64,000 bases of DNA from Streptomyces sp. NBC_01296 (GCF_035984415.1 NZ_CP130720.1:4650001-4714000), one strand, 5' to 3'. Shown: positions 1 through 7,866, counted from the stretch's first letter. Notes: generated from the sequence alone by a model not told the origin. Made by a program: numbers and translations.

Positions 1-375
1 GAGCCGCAGGATGCGGCAGCGGCCGTCGACGGGGTCGATGTCACGGGTGATCCACCCGCGGTCGGCGACGTGGGCGACGTGGCGGCTGGTCACCGAGATG
101 TCGATGGCCATGAGGTCGGAGAGGCGGCCGAGCCGCATTTCGCCGTGGCGGTCGAGCAGGGTGAGGACGGCGGCGGAGCCCGGCGGGCAGTCCGCGGGGA
201 GCATGCGGGCGAGGTCGCGCTTGACCGCGCCGATGCCGGTGAGCTGGCGGGCCAGCTCCTCGTAGCGGGTGGGGTGGGGTGGCTGCGACGGGTGCGGTGC
301 GGGTGGTGCTTGCGGTGTGGGTGGTGCTTGTGATGTGGGTGGTGCTTGTGGTGCCTGCGGCACCTGGGTGGTCAT
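1..375 (-). CDS. MarR-family transcriptional regulator (3' end outside window)
   Basis: The frame read leftwards from the ATG at 375 runs off the window edge, so only the first 125 codons are visible. After a Pro/Gln/Ala-rich N-terminal tail (about residues 2-30) it reads like a MarR winged-helix domain: a helix pairing segment, then the recognition region with the motifs LTLLDRHGEMRLGRLSDLMA and DISVTSRHVAHVADRGWI, followed by the wing residues DPVDGRCRILRL. MarR proteins are dimeric repressors that usually control a neighbouring transporter or their own gene. The region just upstream holds inverted repeats that look like its operator. The target on the left side cannot be seen. Confidence 0.85.
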   Translation of the reverse strand, partial: MTTQVPQAPQAPPTSQAPPTPQAPPAPHPSQPPHPTRYEELARQLTGIGAVKRDLARMLPADCPPGSAAVLTLLDRHGEMRLGRLSDLMAIDISVTSRHVAHVADRGWITRDIDPVDGRCRILRL

Positions 376-398
376 CGGCCCCTCCTCTCCTCATGTTG

Positions 399-440
399 TT
401 GCTTAGGGCAACCATAGAATCGATTGGTTGCTACAGGCAA
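399..440. promoter_or_regulatory. Palindromic operator region between marR-like gene and divergent small gene
   Basis: Two copies of an imperfect palindrome, TTGCTTAGGGCAA (399-411) and TTGCTACAGGCAA (428-440), lie 29 bp apart. Their inner halves also form a perfect inverted repeat, GCAACCA at 408-414 with TGGTTGC at 425-431. TTGC...GCAA half-sites of this kind are typical for MarR regulators, so autoregulation is a reasonable inference. Confidence 0.6.
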
Positions 441-497
441 ATGAATCGAGGGGGCGGGGCGGTAAAGGAATGGGAAAACCCGCTAGGGTCCTGAGGC

Positions 498-746
498 ATG
501 GCTGCGAACCACAACTCACAGGGCCCCGAGGGCAACTACGACCCCGCGGGCAGCACTCAGATGTTCAGGGCGTTTGTCGAGGAGGCTGCGCCGGCCGGGC
601 CGGCCGGTCCGGGGCCTGCGGTGCCCGGGGCTCGGCGGCGCGCTTCCGCGGCGGGCTCGGGCTCGAGCTCGAAGACCGGGCTCTGGCTGGGGCTCGGGGT
701 GGCGCTGCTCGTGGTGGTGGGGGCGGTGGCCTGGCTGGCCCTGTAG
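498..746 (+). CDS. Small single-pass membrane protein, unknown function
   Basis: An 82-residue protein with a Pro/Gly/Ala-rich N-terminal half, a Ser/Gly linker and one C-terminal hydrophobic segment (about residues 62-82, TGLWLGLGVALLVVVGAVAW) that ends at the stop codon, as in a tail-anchored protein. No family is recognised. A TAGGGT box at 484-489 lies 8 nt before the ATG and no ribosome-binding site is visible, so the mRNA may be leaderless. The gene diverges from the MarR-type gene and shares its promoter region. Confidence 0.7.
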   Translation: MAANHNSQGPEGNYDPAGSTQMFRAFVEEAAPAGPAGPGPAVPGARRRASAAGSGSSSKTGLWLGLGVALLVVVGAVAWLAL

Positions 747-837
747 CAGCCCTGCCGGGTCGCTGCGCGGGCCTTCTCTCCCCGCCCCGCCCTTTCGCCC
801 TTCCCCGGGACGCCGGCCGGGCTGGAGTCGCCCGGTG

Positions 838-1530
838 TCAGGTCCAGGTCGCCGTGGTGGAGCGGGTTTCTATGTGCATGCCCAAGGGGACCCGCCAGGA
901 TTCGACGCAGACCGTGTAGGTCTGCGTCTTCGTCGTGCCGCCGGGGACGGGGGTCGGCAGGGGCTGGGTCGTGGTGATCGTGGCCCAGTCGATGCCGAGA
1001 GCGCCGATGATGTGCGTCGCGAACGACACCGTGCCCGAACGGGTCGCCGTCGTCCCGGTGTTGGTGAACCCCACCGTGACCTTCTCGCACCAGCGGTCCG
1101 CCGCCGGGGCGCGGGTCGGCGGGCTCAGGGTCAGCCTCGCCGGGGTGGCCGGGGGTGTCGTCCCCGGCTTGGGCGTCGGGGTGGTTCCCGGGGCAGGGGT
1201 GGACGGGCTCGCCTCGGGCGGGGGCTGGGGCGGCGGGGTGGTCCCGGGCGGGGTGGTCGTGGCTCCGCTCCGGGCGGAGGCGGCAGGACTCTGCGAACCC
1301 GGGGTACCGGCCGACGTACTCGTGGCGGCGGAAGGGGATCCGGCCAGCTGCTGGAACTCCACCGGCGCCCGGGGCGCGATGTTGTCGCCCGCGCGGCGCT
1401 CCGGCCCCGGGGCGACGGCGCCCGCGGCGGCGTAGCCGTCACGTGCCGGGCCGCCGCACCCGGTCAGGCATGCGGCGGCCAGTACGGGCAGCGTGAGCAG
1501 GGTGAGGGCTTGGCGTTCCCTTCGCAGCAT
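838..1530 (-). CDS. Secreted lipoprotein with Pro/Thr-rich stalk
   Basis: A 230-residue protein. It begins with a positively charged n-region and a hydrophobic core ending in a lipobox-like LTGC at Cys25, so it is predicted to be lipid-anchored outside the membrane. Residues about 60-130 form a Ser/Thr/Pro-rich, low-complexity stalk. The C-terminal 95 residues contain two cysteines and alternating beta-like Thr-rich segments (KVTVGFTNTGTTATRSGTV, TKTQTYTVCVESWRVP), suggesting a small Ig-like or CBM-like fold. Function is unknown. It is the last gene before the sigma factor pair and is read in the same direction. Confidence 0.75.
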   Translation of the reverse strand: MLRRERQALTLLTLPVLAAACLTGCGGPARDGYAAAGAVAPGPERRAGDNIAPRAPVEFQQLAGSPSAATSTSAGTPGSQSPAASARSGATTTPPGTTPPPQPPPEASPSTPAPGTTPTPKPGTTPPATPARLTLSPPTRAPAADRWCEKVTVGFTNTGTTATRSGTVSFATHIIGALGIDWATITTTQPLPTPVPGGTTKTQTYTVCVESWRVPLGMHIETRSTTATWT

Positions 1531-1580
1531 CGCGGCAGTTTGACTGACTGCGCGTCAGATGGGAACCCCGTCTGCGGCGA

Positions 1581-2429
1581 TCACTCGCCGATCAGGCCCA
1601 CCCGGAGCTGCGCCAGCGTGCGCGTGAGCAGCCGGGAGACGTGCATCTGGGAGATGCCGACCTCCTCGCCGATCTGCGACTGCGTCATGTTCGCGAAGAA
1701 CCGCAGCATGATGATCTGCCGCTCCCGGGGCGGGAGTTTGGCGAGCAGCGGCTTCAGCGACTCGCGGTACTCGACGCCCTCGAGCGCGGTGTCCTCGTAG
1801 CCGAGGCGGTCCGCGAGCGAGCCCTCGCCGCCCTCGTCCTCGGGTGAGGGCGAGTCGAGCGAGGAGGCGGTGTACGCGTTGCCCACGGCGAGGCCGTCGA
1901 CGACGTCCTCCTCGGACACCCCGAGCACCGCGGCCAGTTCCGGCACGGTCGGCGAGCGGTCGAGCTTCTGGGCGAGCTCGTCACTGGCCTTGGTGAGGGC
2001 GAGGCGCAGCTCCTGGAGCCGGCGCGGGACGCGCACGGACCAGGAGGTGTCCCTAAAGAATCGTTTGATCTCGCCCACGACGGTCGGCATCGCGAACGTC
2101 GGGAACTCCACGCCGCGTTCGCAGTCGAACCGGTCGATCGCCTTGATCAGGCCGATCGTGCCGACCTGGACGATGTCCTCCATCGGCTCGTTCCGGCTGC
2201 GGAAGCGAGCGGCGGCGTACCGCACCAGGGGCAGGTTCAGCTCGATCAGGGTGTCGCGTACGTACGCCCGTTCGGGGCTGTCCGCGTCCAGGGCGGCAAG
2301 TCGCTGGAAGAGGGTGCGGGAGAGGGTGCGGGTGTCGATGGCTTCCGAGCGGACAGGCGCTGCAGGTGCTGCCGGCGCCGGGCTCTTGACGAGCGTGAGC
2401 ACCTTGGAGCTGCCCTGGTCTACGGACAT
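1581..2429 (-). CDS. sigN: RNA polymerase sigma factor, SigB/SigF/SigG subfamily (SigN-like)
   Basis: This 282-residue alternative sigma factor has region 2 (LPLVRYAAARFRSRNEPMEDIVQVGTIG, with GLIKAIDRFD and FPTFAMPTVVGEIKRFFRD), region 3 (about residues 150-210) and a region 4 helix-turn-helix near the C terminus (MTQSQIGEEVGISQMHVSRLL). It directs core RNA polymerase to stress or sporulation promoters. A close paralogue lies directly upstream, an arrangement I recall from S. coelicolor sigN-sigF. The symbol rests on that position, not on an alignment. A 10-bp palindrome ATGTCGACAT at 2569-2578 lies in its upstream region. Group membership is secure, but the sigN name is tentative. Confidence 0.85.
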   Translation of the reverse strand: MSVDQGSSKVLTLVKSPAPAAPAAPVRSEAIDTRTLSRTLFQRLAALDADSPERAYVRDTLIELNLPLVRYAAARFRSRNEPMEDIVQVGTIGLIKAIDRFDCERGVEFPTFAMPTVVGEIKRFFRDTSWSVRVPRRLQELRLALTKASDELAQKLDRSPTVPELAAVLGVSEEDVVDGLAVGNAYTASSLDSPSPEDEGGEGSLADRLGYEDTALEGVEYRESLKPLLAKLPPRERQIIMLRFFANMTQSQIGEEVGISQMHVSRLLTRTLAQLRVGLIGE

Positions 2430-2568
2430 GCCACCCCCTTGAGGTCGCGGACGGTCGCGTACGGCGCGCCCGTCGGAGGAACGCAGCCTCCACCTGAATA
2501 CCGGAGGCGGGGCTGCGGCAAACGCGGTTCAAGCAGAATGTCACATGTCGGCAACGCGCTGTAGCGTC

Positions 2569-2578
2569 ATGTCGACAT
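2569..2578. promoter_or_regulatory. Palindrome ATGTCGACAT upstream of sigma factor gene
   Basis: A perfect 10-bp palindrome sits 140 bp upstream of the sigN-like start, within the 218-bp gene-free gap between the two sigma genes. Its role is unknown and a chance occurrence is possible. Confidence 0.25.
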
Positions 2579-2647
2579 ATATCTCCAGCGACAGAGCGGA
2601 ATGAGCCCATTCGTGGGAAACGGGGGAGCGATCTCCACTCGTTGGAG

Positions 2648-3625
2648 TTACGCCTCGATCCTGTTTGCGGACCGGAGCCGGGCGAAGCTGCGGGCGAGCA
2701 GCCGGGACACGTGCATCTGAGACACCCCGAGCTCGGCGCTGATCTGCGACTGCGTCAGATTGTTGTAGTACCGCAGCAGCAGGATCCTTTGTTCACGCTC
2801 TGGCAGCTGTACGAGCAGGTGCCGTACGAGGTCCCGGTGCTCGACCCCGGCCAGTTCGGGGTCCTCGTAGCCGAGGCGGTCCAGCAGGCCCGGCAGCCCG
2901 TCGCCCTCCTGGGCGGCCTCGAGGGAGGTGGCGTGGTAGCTGCGCCCGGCCTCGATGCAGGACAGCACCTCGTCCTCGCCGATCCGCAGCCGCTCGGCGA
3001 TCTCGGGCGTGGTCGGCGTGCGCCCGTGCAGGGTGGTGAGGTCCTCGGTGGCGGCGTTCACCTGGACCCACAGCTCGTGGAGCCGGCGCGGCACGTGGAC
3101 GGTGCGGACGTTGTCGCGGAAGTACCGCTTGATCTCGCCCACGACGGTCGGCATGGCGAACGTCGGGAACTGCACCCCGCGGTCGGGATCGAACCGGTCG
3201 ATCGCGTTGATGAGGCCGATCGTGCCGACCTGGACCACGTCCTCCATCGGCTCGTTGCGGCTGCGGAAGCGGGCGGCCGCGTACCGGACGAGCGGGAGGT
3301 TCGCCTCGATGAGGGCCCCGCGCACCCGGTGGTGCTCGCTCGTGCCCGGCTGAAGGCCCTTCAGCTGCCCGAACAGGACCTGGGTGAGGGCCCGGGTGTC
3401 CGCACCCCGGCTCTGCGGTCTCGGGGCCGCTGGAGGCTCCTGCGGGGGGTCCTGCCGGGTCGGAACCTGGGAGTCCGGCTGGGTGTCGCGTGCGGCGTCG
3501 TGCCGAGGGGCGTGCTGGGGGGCGTGCGAGGCGTCCTGCGGGCCGTGCGTCGCTTGGCGCTCCGGGCCGTGCTGGGGGTCCTGCTGGGGTGGCACCTGAG
3601 GCGCAGTACTGGCCGGCACGGTCAC
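2648..3625 (-). CDS. sigF: RNA polymerase sigma factor, SigB/SigF/SigG subfamily (SigF-like)
   Basis: A 325-residue paralogue of the downstream sigma factor. The conserved core starts near residue 80 and carries region 2 (LPLVRYAAARFRSRNEPMED, FPTFAMPTVVGEIKRYFRD) and the region 4 motif (LTQSQISAELGVSQMHVSRLL). It differs by an N-terminal tail of about 75 residues rich in His, Gln, Pro and Asp with short imperfect repeats (PQQDPQHG, HAPQHAP). By its place in the pair it would correspond to sporulation sigma F, which acts late in spore maturation, although that symbol is inferred from gene order. The start is GTG at 3625 with a purine-rich GAAGGGGTGG just before it. Confidence 0.85.
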   Translation of the reverse strand: MTVPASTAPQVPPQQDPQHGPERQATHGPQDASHAPQHAPRHDAARDTQPDSQVPTRQDPPQEPPAAPRPQSRGADTRALTQVLFGQLKGLQPGTSEHHRVRGALIEANLPLVRYAAARFRSRNEPMEDVVQVGTIGLINAIDRFDPDRGVQFPTFAMPTVVGEIKRYFRDNVRTVHVPRRLHELWVQVNAATEDLTTLHGRTPTTPEIAERLRIGEDEVLSCIEAGRSYHATSLEAAQEGDGLPGLLDRLGYEDPELAGVEHRDLVRHLLVQLPEREQRILLLRYYNNLTQSQISAELGVSQMHVSRLLARSFARLRSANRIEA

Positions 3626-3775
3626 GCCACCCCTTCATGTATCAACTCATCCGTCAAAAGCGGTCATAGCATCACAAGACATGTGCACTGTGTGCAAGCA
3701 CCGTATATCACCGTGTTGACGGCAAGTTGGGCATAATGGGGTGTTTTGGATGGGGTCATCGCGGGTGCGGGAATG

Positions 3776-3806
3776 CAAAAGCCCCCCATCCGTCGGAGTG
3801 GGGGGC
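3776..3806 (-). terminator. Rho-independent terminator after small membrane peptide gene
   Basis: The arms GCCCCCCA and TGGGGGGC close a GC-rich stem at 3781-3806. On the minus strand the stem is followed by TTTTGC, giving a short U-run. It lies 34 nt after the stop of the gene at 3840-4004. Confidence 0.75.
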
Positions 3807-3839
3807 CGGTCAGTCCGGAAGCCGCGTCAGCGTACGGGT

Positions 3840-4004
3840 TCAGCGCACCAATTCGGTCATGAACGCGCCGATGCCGTGGGCCGCGTCCGAGATGCCTTGG
3901 AAGCCTATTTTCACGATGTCGGCCGCCTTCACCGGCTGGGTGATGATCACGAAGAGCGCGAATATGACGAGCCCACCCGTGATCATCTTCTTGGTGTCCA
4001 TGAG
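3840..4004 (-). CDS. Small membrane peptide (54 aa)
   Basis: The chosen ATG gives the N terminus MDTKKMITGG. A GGGGAGG ribosome-binding site lies upstream; starting 18 nt earlier would put that site inside the coding sequence. The peptide has one hydrophobic segment (LVIFALFVIITQPVKAADIV, residues about 11-30) that could be a signal peptide with an A-D cleavage point or a membrane anchor. A short amphipathic tail follows (GFQGISDAAHGIGAFMTELV). No function is assigned. The gene stands alone and has its own terminator. Confidence 0.75.
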   Translation of the reverse strand, partial: LMDTKKMITGGLVIFALFVIITQPVKAADIVKIGFQGISDAAHGIGAFMTELVR

Positions 4005-4157
4005 CGGTGTCGGCCTCCCCAACCGGTCCTGCGCAGTCGGGTGAGTCTATCCGGACGGGTTCGGACACTCACCAGGCCTTTATGGACCAATGGCCCGGTG
4101 GTTCGGGTCCTTTGCCGCCGGGCGGGCGGCCGTGGGTGGCGCAGCATGGAAGACGAG

Positions 4158-4353
4158 CCCACCGGTTCTGGCAGGAAACCGGTGGGTGAGGGACAGGGCC
4201 TCACTGCGGGGTCCGGGCCGCAAGCTTCCCCCTGACTGCGGCCCGGACCGGCAGGTTCCGTCCTCGTCGGGGGAAGTGGCTGTCCCCCCGATGCCACTTC
4301 CCCCACCCGTACGTCGAAGGCCCCGACCCCGGTCGGGGCCTTCGACGTACGGG
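4158..4353. repeat. Array of four consecutive perfect inverted repeats
   Basis: This 388-bp gene-free interval contains four perfect stem-loops in series: 4158-4167/4177-4186 (10 bp), 4211-4222/4237-4248 (12 bp), 4269-4280/4293-4304 (12 bp) and 4306-4328/4331-4353 (23 bp). The last one, 40 nt past the stop codon of the gene at 4393, can serve as its terminator. The others lie in the upstream region of the gene at 3840-4004 and could fold as one structured RNA. Confidence 0.8.
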
Positions 4354-4392
4354 CGGGGGGTGCGGACCGTCCCTACCGGCTGCCGTTTGCGG

Positions 4393-4680
4393 CTATTCGA
4401 TGCCGCCGAGCAGGCCCAGGACGGGCTCCACGGGGGCGATCACGGGCGACAGCTGGTTCGGCAGGTCCATCAGCTGGCCGAGCTTGTCCAGCTCGTTGAG
4501 CTTCGAGCCGATCTCCTGGACGGAGCCGGGCGTGGCCCCCTGCGGCATGCCCGGGGCGGCCTGCGGCAGGTCCGGGAGGGTGATCGGGGCCATGGGGGCG
4601 GCGGAGGCGGCCGGTGCGGCGAGGCCCGCGGCGGCCCCCGCGAGGGCGAAGGCGGCGAGCATGCGCTGGGTCTTGGTCAT
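4393..4680 (-). CDS. Small secreted protein (95 aa)
   Basis: The start at ATG 4680 gives MTKTQRMLAAFALAGAAAGL, a clear Sec signal peptide with an AxA-type cleavage site near residue 28 (AAPAASAAP). The mature part of about 65 residues is hydrophilic, with leucine-rich turns (SKLNELDKLGQLMDLPNQLSP) and a hydrophobic end (PVLGLLGGIE). Small secreted proteins of this type are common in Streptomyces and most have no known role. A longer reading frame reaching into the tRNA gene exists but lacks a plausible start. It is read in the same direction as the tRNA-Ser upstream. Confidence 0.75.
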   Translation of the reverse strand: MTKTQRMLAAFALAGAAAGLAAPAASAAPMAPITLPDLPQAAPGMPQGATPGSVQEIGSKLNELDKLGQLMDLPNQLSPVIAPVEPVLGLLGGIE

Positions 4681-4801
4681 GCCGTGACAACGGCCGAGCG
4701 GGCGCCCGGTCACGCGGTCGTCATCCGTAAAGACGCGTCGGTGCGTCGGGCGCGCCGGGGACGCCGGACGCGCCGAGACGTGCCGCGCCTGCCCGGACAC
4801 G

Positions 4802-4837
4802 CCGAAAGCCCCGTCCCTTGCGGGGCGGGGCTTTCGG
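4802..4837 (-). terminator. Terminator after tRNA-Ser(CGA)
   Basis: The perfect arms CCGAAAGCCCCG and CGGGGCTTTCGG, with extra inner pairing, form a hairpin 7 nt past the 3' end of the tRNA gene. Confidence 0.75.
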
Positions 4838-4843
4838 TCGAAG

Positions 4844-4928
4844 CGGTAGTGGAGGGATTTGAACCCCCGATGGGTTGCCCCATACTCGCTTTCGAGGCGA
4901 GCTCCTTCGGCCACTCGGACACACTACC
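4844..4928 (-). tRNA. tRNA-Ser (anticodon CGA)
   Basis: An 85-nt class II tRNA with acceptor GGTAGTG paired to CACTACC, a D-arm reading GAGTGGCCGAAGGAG, the anticodon stem CTCGC/GCGAG with loop CTCGAAA (anticodon CGA), a long variable arm (TATGGGGCAACCCATC) and the T-arm motif GGTTCAAATCC. It decodes UCG. CCA is not encoded. Confidence 0.95.
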
Positions 4929-4985
4929 GAGATGGATCCTAGCCTACGGATCCGCATCAAATGAAATCGGTGTCCCCGGGCCGCC

Positions 4986-5477
4986 TCAGAGGTCGCGGAA
5001 GAAGTCCGTGAGCTGCCGCGCGCATTCCTCGGCGAGCACGCCGCGGACCACTTCCGGGCGGTGGTTGAGCCTGCGGTCCCGTACGAGGTCCCAGAGCGAC
5101 CCCGCGGCTCCCGCCTTCTCGTCGTCGGCGCCGTAGACGACCCGGGCCACCCGCGACTGCACGAGCGCGCCCGCGCACATCACGCACGGCTCCAGGGTCA
5201 CCACGAGGGTGCACCCCGGAAGCCGCCATTCCCCGAGCCGGGCGGCCGCCCGGCGCAGCGCCACCACTTCGGCGTGCGCCGTGGGGTCGCCGGTGGCCTC
5301 GCGCTCGTTGTACCCGGTGGCGAGGAGCTCCCCGTCCGGGCCCAGCACGACGGCGCCGACCGGCACGTCGCCGGCCGGCACCGCCCGGGCGGCCTCCTGG
5401 AGCGCCAGGCGCATGGAGTCCCGCCACGGGTCCCGTACGGGATCGGGGCCGTGCAAGGGGTGGTGCGTGGTGATCAC
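4986..5477 (-). CDS. tadA: tRNA adenosine(34) deaminase TadA
   Basis: This 163-residue zinc enzyme converts A34 of tRNA-Arg(ACG) to inosine. The cytidine/deoxycytidylate deaminase signature is complete: His68-Ala-Glu70 and Pro97-Cys98-x-x-Cys101 supply the zinc ligands and the catalytic Glu. It starts with GTG at 5477, sharing its first base with the TAG stop of the upstream gene (TAGTG), so the two genes are translationally coupled. The upstream gene is a TadA-associated family member, which supports the assignment. Confidence 0.93.
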   Translation of the reverse strand: MITTHHPLHGPDPVRDPWRDSMRLALQEAARAVPAGDVPVGAVVLGPDGELLATGYNEREATGDPTAHAEVVALRRAAARLGEWRLPGCTLVVTLEPCVMCAGALVQSRVARVVYGADDEKAGAAGSLWDLVRDRRLNHRPEVVRGVLAEECARQLTDFFRDL

Positions 5478-6025
5478 TAGCGGACGGCCTCCAGCACCTC
5501 GGTGGCGCCGAGGGAGTCGGCGATCTCCGAGAGGGCGTCCCCGTCGAGGGTCATCAGTTGTTTGTGGCTGACGCCGAGGTCGTCCAGCAGTCGGGGGTCA
5601 CCGAGCGGACCGGCCGGTACCGGTTCCGCGCCGGGCGATTCCTCCTCGTCCTCGTCGTCATCGGCGCCGGCGAACGCGGCGATCGTGTCCTCCTCGCCGT
5701 CCTCGGTGCCGTCCAGGTCCAGTTCGTCGAGTTCGTCGTCCTCCTCGTCGCTGCCCAGCAGCTCGTCGGTCAGCATCGAGCCGTAGGAGCTGCGGGAGGC
5801 CGCGGAGGCGTTCGAGACGAAGTACCGCGGGTCCTCCTCGCCGTCCACGCGGACGACGCCGAACCAGGCGTCCTCCTGCTCGATGAGGGCGACCACCGTG
5901 TCGTCATCGACAGCGGCGGCACGGGCGAGATCGATCAGATCACTGAGGGACTCGACGTCGTCGAGTTCCATGTCGCTCGCTTCCCACCCGTCTTCGGTGC
6001 GCGCGAGCAGTGCGGCGAAATACAC
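5477..6025 (-). CDS. tRNA adenosine deaminase-associated acidic protein
   Basis: The GTG at 6025 (VYFAALLARTEDGWEASDME) is chosen because GGGAGAG lies 6 nt before it; the frame opens further upstream without a site. The product is 182 residues. Its N-terminal part (EDAWFGVVRVDGEEDPRYFV) matches what I recall of the family named as tadA-associated in actinobacteria. The middle is an extremely acidic Asp/Glu/Leu stretch (residues about 95-135), and the C-terminal 45 residues form a helical segment (LLDDLGVSHKQLMTLDGDAL). The biochemical role is unknown. Coupling to tadA suggests a complex or a shared pathway. Confidence 0.8.
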   Translation of the reverse strand: MYFAALLARTEDGWEASDMELDDVESLSDLIDLARAAAVDDDTVVALIEQEDAWFGVVRVDGEEDPRYFVSNASAASRSSYGSMLTDELLGSDEEDDELDELDLDGTEDGEEDTIAAFAGADDDEDEEESPGAEPVPAGPLGDPRLLDDLGVSHKQLMTLDGDALSEIADSLGATEVLEAVR

Positions 6026-6280
6026 CGTGACTCTCCCACTGGTCATAGGCGTGCCGGTTGGAGGTCCCCCCGGCCGGAGGTGGGAAGGGTTGGAACGGCT
6101 GTCCTGCTCGCCGTTTCGTGCCCCGCCCAATCGGCATCGTGGCAGAAACGGCGGCGTTGCGAGAGGTCTTCCGCGCTTGCGTCGTGCCGTGCCGCTTGCC
6201 GCGGGGGGTGTACGGGGGCTGCGGGGCGGGCTTGCAGGCCTACCCGGGATCCCGCCTGCCCCATCGGCGCGGCGCCGTTG

Positions 6281-6329
6281 CCGGGGGCTCTGCCCCCGGA
6301 CCCCTGCGCCTCAAACGCCGGCGGGGCTG
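6281..6329. repeat. Dispersed Streptomyces intergenic repeat element
   Basis: The palindrome CCGGGGGC-TCT-GCCCCCGG at 6281-6299 is followed by CGCCTCAAACGCCGGCGGGG. This combination is a recurrent intergenic element in Streptomyces genomes, as I recall. Only one copy is seen here, in the 367-bp gene-free interval 6026-6392. Nothing else is recognisable in that interval. Confidence 0.6.
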
Positions 6330-6392
6330 CATTTCGCCCGGCCCTGCTGCGTTTGCCCGGCGGGCCCGGATTTGCCGGCGGGGCCGGGTTGG

Positions 6393-6650
6393 TTACCAGC
6401 GGAAGGTGCGCATGCGCATCTGTTGGCGCATGCGGGCCGCGCGGGCGCGGCGGGGCTGTACGCGGTCACGCAGGGCGCGCGCCTCCATCAGGTCGCGCAG
6501 GAACTGCGCGCGGCGCGCTCTGCGCTGCGCCGCCGTCTCCGGCGGCTGCTGCGCGTCGTTCTCCCGGCTCGGCTGCGTGTCGGGCATCGGCCACCACCCC
6601 AGGCTGATCCGGTCGTCCTCCTCCGCCGGCGCGAAGCAGACCCCCCGCAC
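6393..6650 (-). CDS. Small basic hypothetical protein
   Basis: An 85-residue protein starting at GTG 6650 with GGAAGG 4 nt before it; an ATG at 6587 is an alternative. The second half is very rich in Arg, Ala and Met (RRARRAQFLRDLMEARALRD, MRQQMRMRTFRW) and should form a long basic helix, suggesting nucleic-acid or ribosome contact. The N terminus has an acidic stretch and a WWP motif. I do not recognise a named family. It lies 54 nt downstream of the universal stress protein gene on the same strand and may be cotranscribed. Confidence 0.6.
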   Translation of the reverse strand: MRGVCFAPAEEDDRISLGWWPMPDTQPSRENDAQQPPETAAQRRARRAQFLRDLMEARALRDRVQPRRARAARMRQQMRMRTFRW

Positions 6651-6704
6651 CCCACCTTCCCCCGGACGGGCCGATTGATGCCACCCCGTCGCAGCTCAGA
6701 AGGG

Positions 6705-7673
6705 TTAAGAGTCGTCCGACAGGGTGGGGACCACCGCCACCGGGCCGTGCGCGTGGTGCAGCACCGCGTGGGCCACCGAGCCGATCATCAGGTGCCCGAC
6801 GCTGCGCCGCGGGTGGTGGCGGCCCACCACCACCAGGGCCGCCGCCCGGGAGGCCGTCACCAGGCGCTCCGCCGGGTCGCCCGGGACCGCCGCCTGCTCC
6901 ACCCGCACCTGCGGCCACCGGGCCCGGAACGGCACCAGCCGCTCCGTCTGGGAGCGCAGCATCTCCCGCTCCGCCGGTACGGCGTCCCCGTCGTCGGCCA
7001 GCCCCTCCGGCGGGATCACCTGGAAGGGGCTGTCCATCACCAGCGTCGGCGCCGGCGGGATCGCGTACGCCGAGACCACCTGGACGGTGGTCCCCCGTGC
7101 GGCCGCTTCCGTGAAGGCGAAGGCCACCACGTCGTCCGCGGTCTCCGCGGCATGCAGGCCGAGCACCACCCGACCGGCGGAACCGGCGGACGCGTCGGAG
7201 CCGGCGGACCCGTCGGCCGGCTCGGCCGGCGCACTGCGCGCCGCGTGCGGGACCACCACCACCGGGCACGCCGCCGACGAGGCCAGGGCGCGGCTGTTCG
7301 AGCCGAGCAGCAGGGCGGCGAAGCCGCCGCGCCCCCGGGAGCCCATCACCAGCACCAGGGCGCCCTCCCCGGCCACCCGCAGGGCCTCGGGCACCGAGCC
7401 CTCCAGCGCGTCGTACCGCACCTCGTCCGGCAGTTCGGGGGCCGTGGCGAGGATGCCCCGTACCCGCTCGCCGACGGGGTCGGCGAACTTCTCCGGCTGC
7501 GAGGCGTCGGCGAGGGAGGAGCGGCGCGCCGCGTACAGCTGGGCGGTGTCGGGCAGCACGTGCGCGACGACGAGGCCGGTGCGGTGGCGGAGCGCCGCCG
7601 TCCGGGCCCATTCCAGCGCCAAGAGGCTGTGATCGGATCCGTCGACCGCCGCGACGACCGGTGCGTTGCTCAT
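6705..7673 (-). CDS. Tandem universal stress protein (two UspA domains)
   Basis: The ATG at 7673 gives MSNAPVVAAVDGSDHSLLAL, the usual UspA opening; the longer frame upstream is not supported. The 322 residues contain two Usp folds. The first (about residues 1-150) carries the nucleotide-binding signature VMGSRGRGGFAALLLGSNSR followed by SAACPVVVVP. The second (about 170-320) has VVGRHHPRRSVGHLMIGSVA and HAHGPVAVVP. Such proteins bind ATP or other nucleotides and support survival under stress or dormancy. The second domain keeps only a partial G-2x-G-9x-G-S/T motif and may bind differently. Confidence 0.88.
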   Translation of the reverse strand: MSNAPVVAAVDGSDHSLLALEWARTAALRHRTGLVVAHVLPDTAQLYAARRSSLADASQPEKFADPVGERVRGILATAPELPDEVRYDALEGSVPEALRVAGEGALVLVMGSRGRGGFAALLLGSNSRALASSAACPVVVVPHAARSAPAEPADGSAGSDASAGSAGRVVLGLHAAETADDVVAFAFTEAAARGTTVQVVSAYAIPPAPTLVMDSPFQVIPPEGLADDGDAVPAEREMLRSQTERLVPFRARWPQVRVEQAAVPGDPAERLVTASRAAALVVVGRHHPRRSVGHLMIGSVAHAVLHHAHGPVAVVPTLSDDS

Positions 7674-7866
7674 CAGTCCAGCGTGCTGGGCGTCCGGGCG
7701 GGTCGCATCCGCAGGCCGCACGCAGGCCCGCACGCAGGCACGTCCGCCGGTTCGGACGCACAGGGGTGCGCACACCGCGTAGCCTTTTGACCGTGGGTCG
7801 CGAAAAAGTGCGGCCGTTTTTGCAGGTCGCAGGTCGAAACCCGGCAGCTGAGCCTTGGAGGATGTT

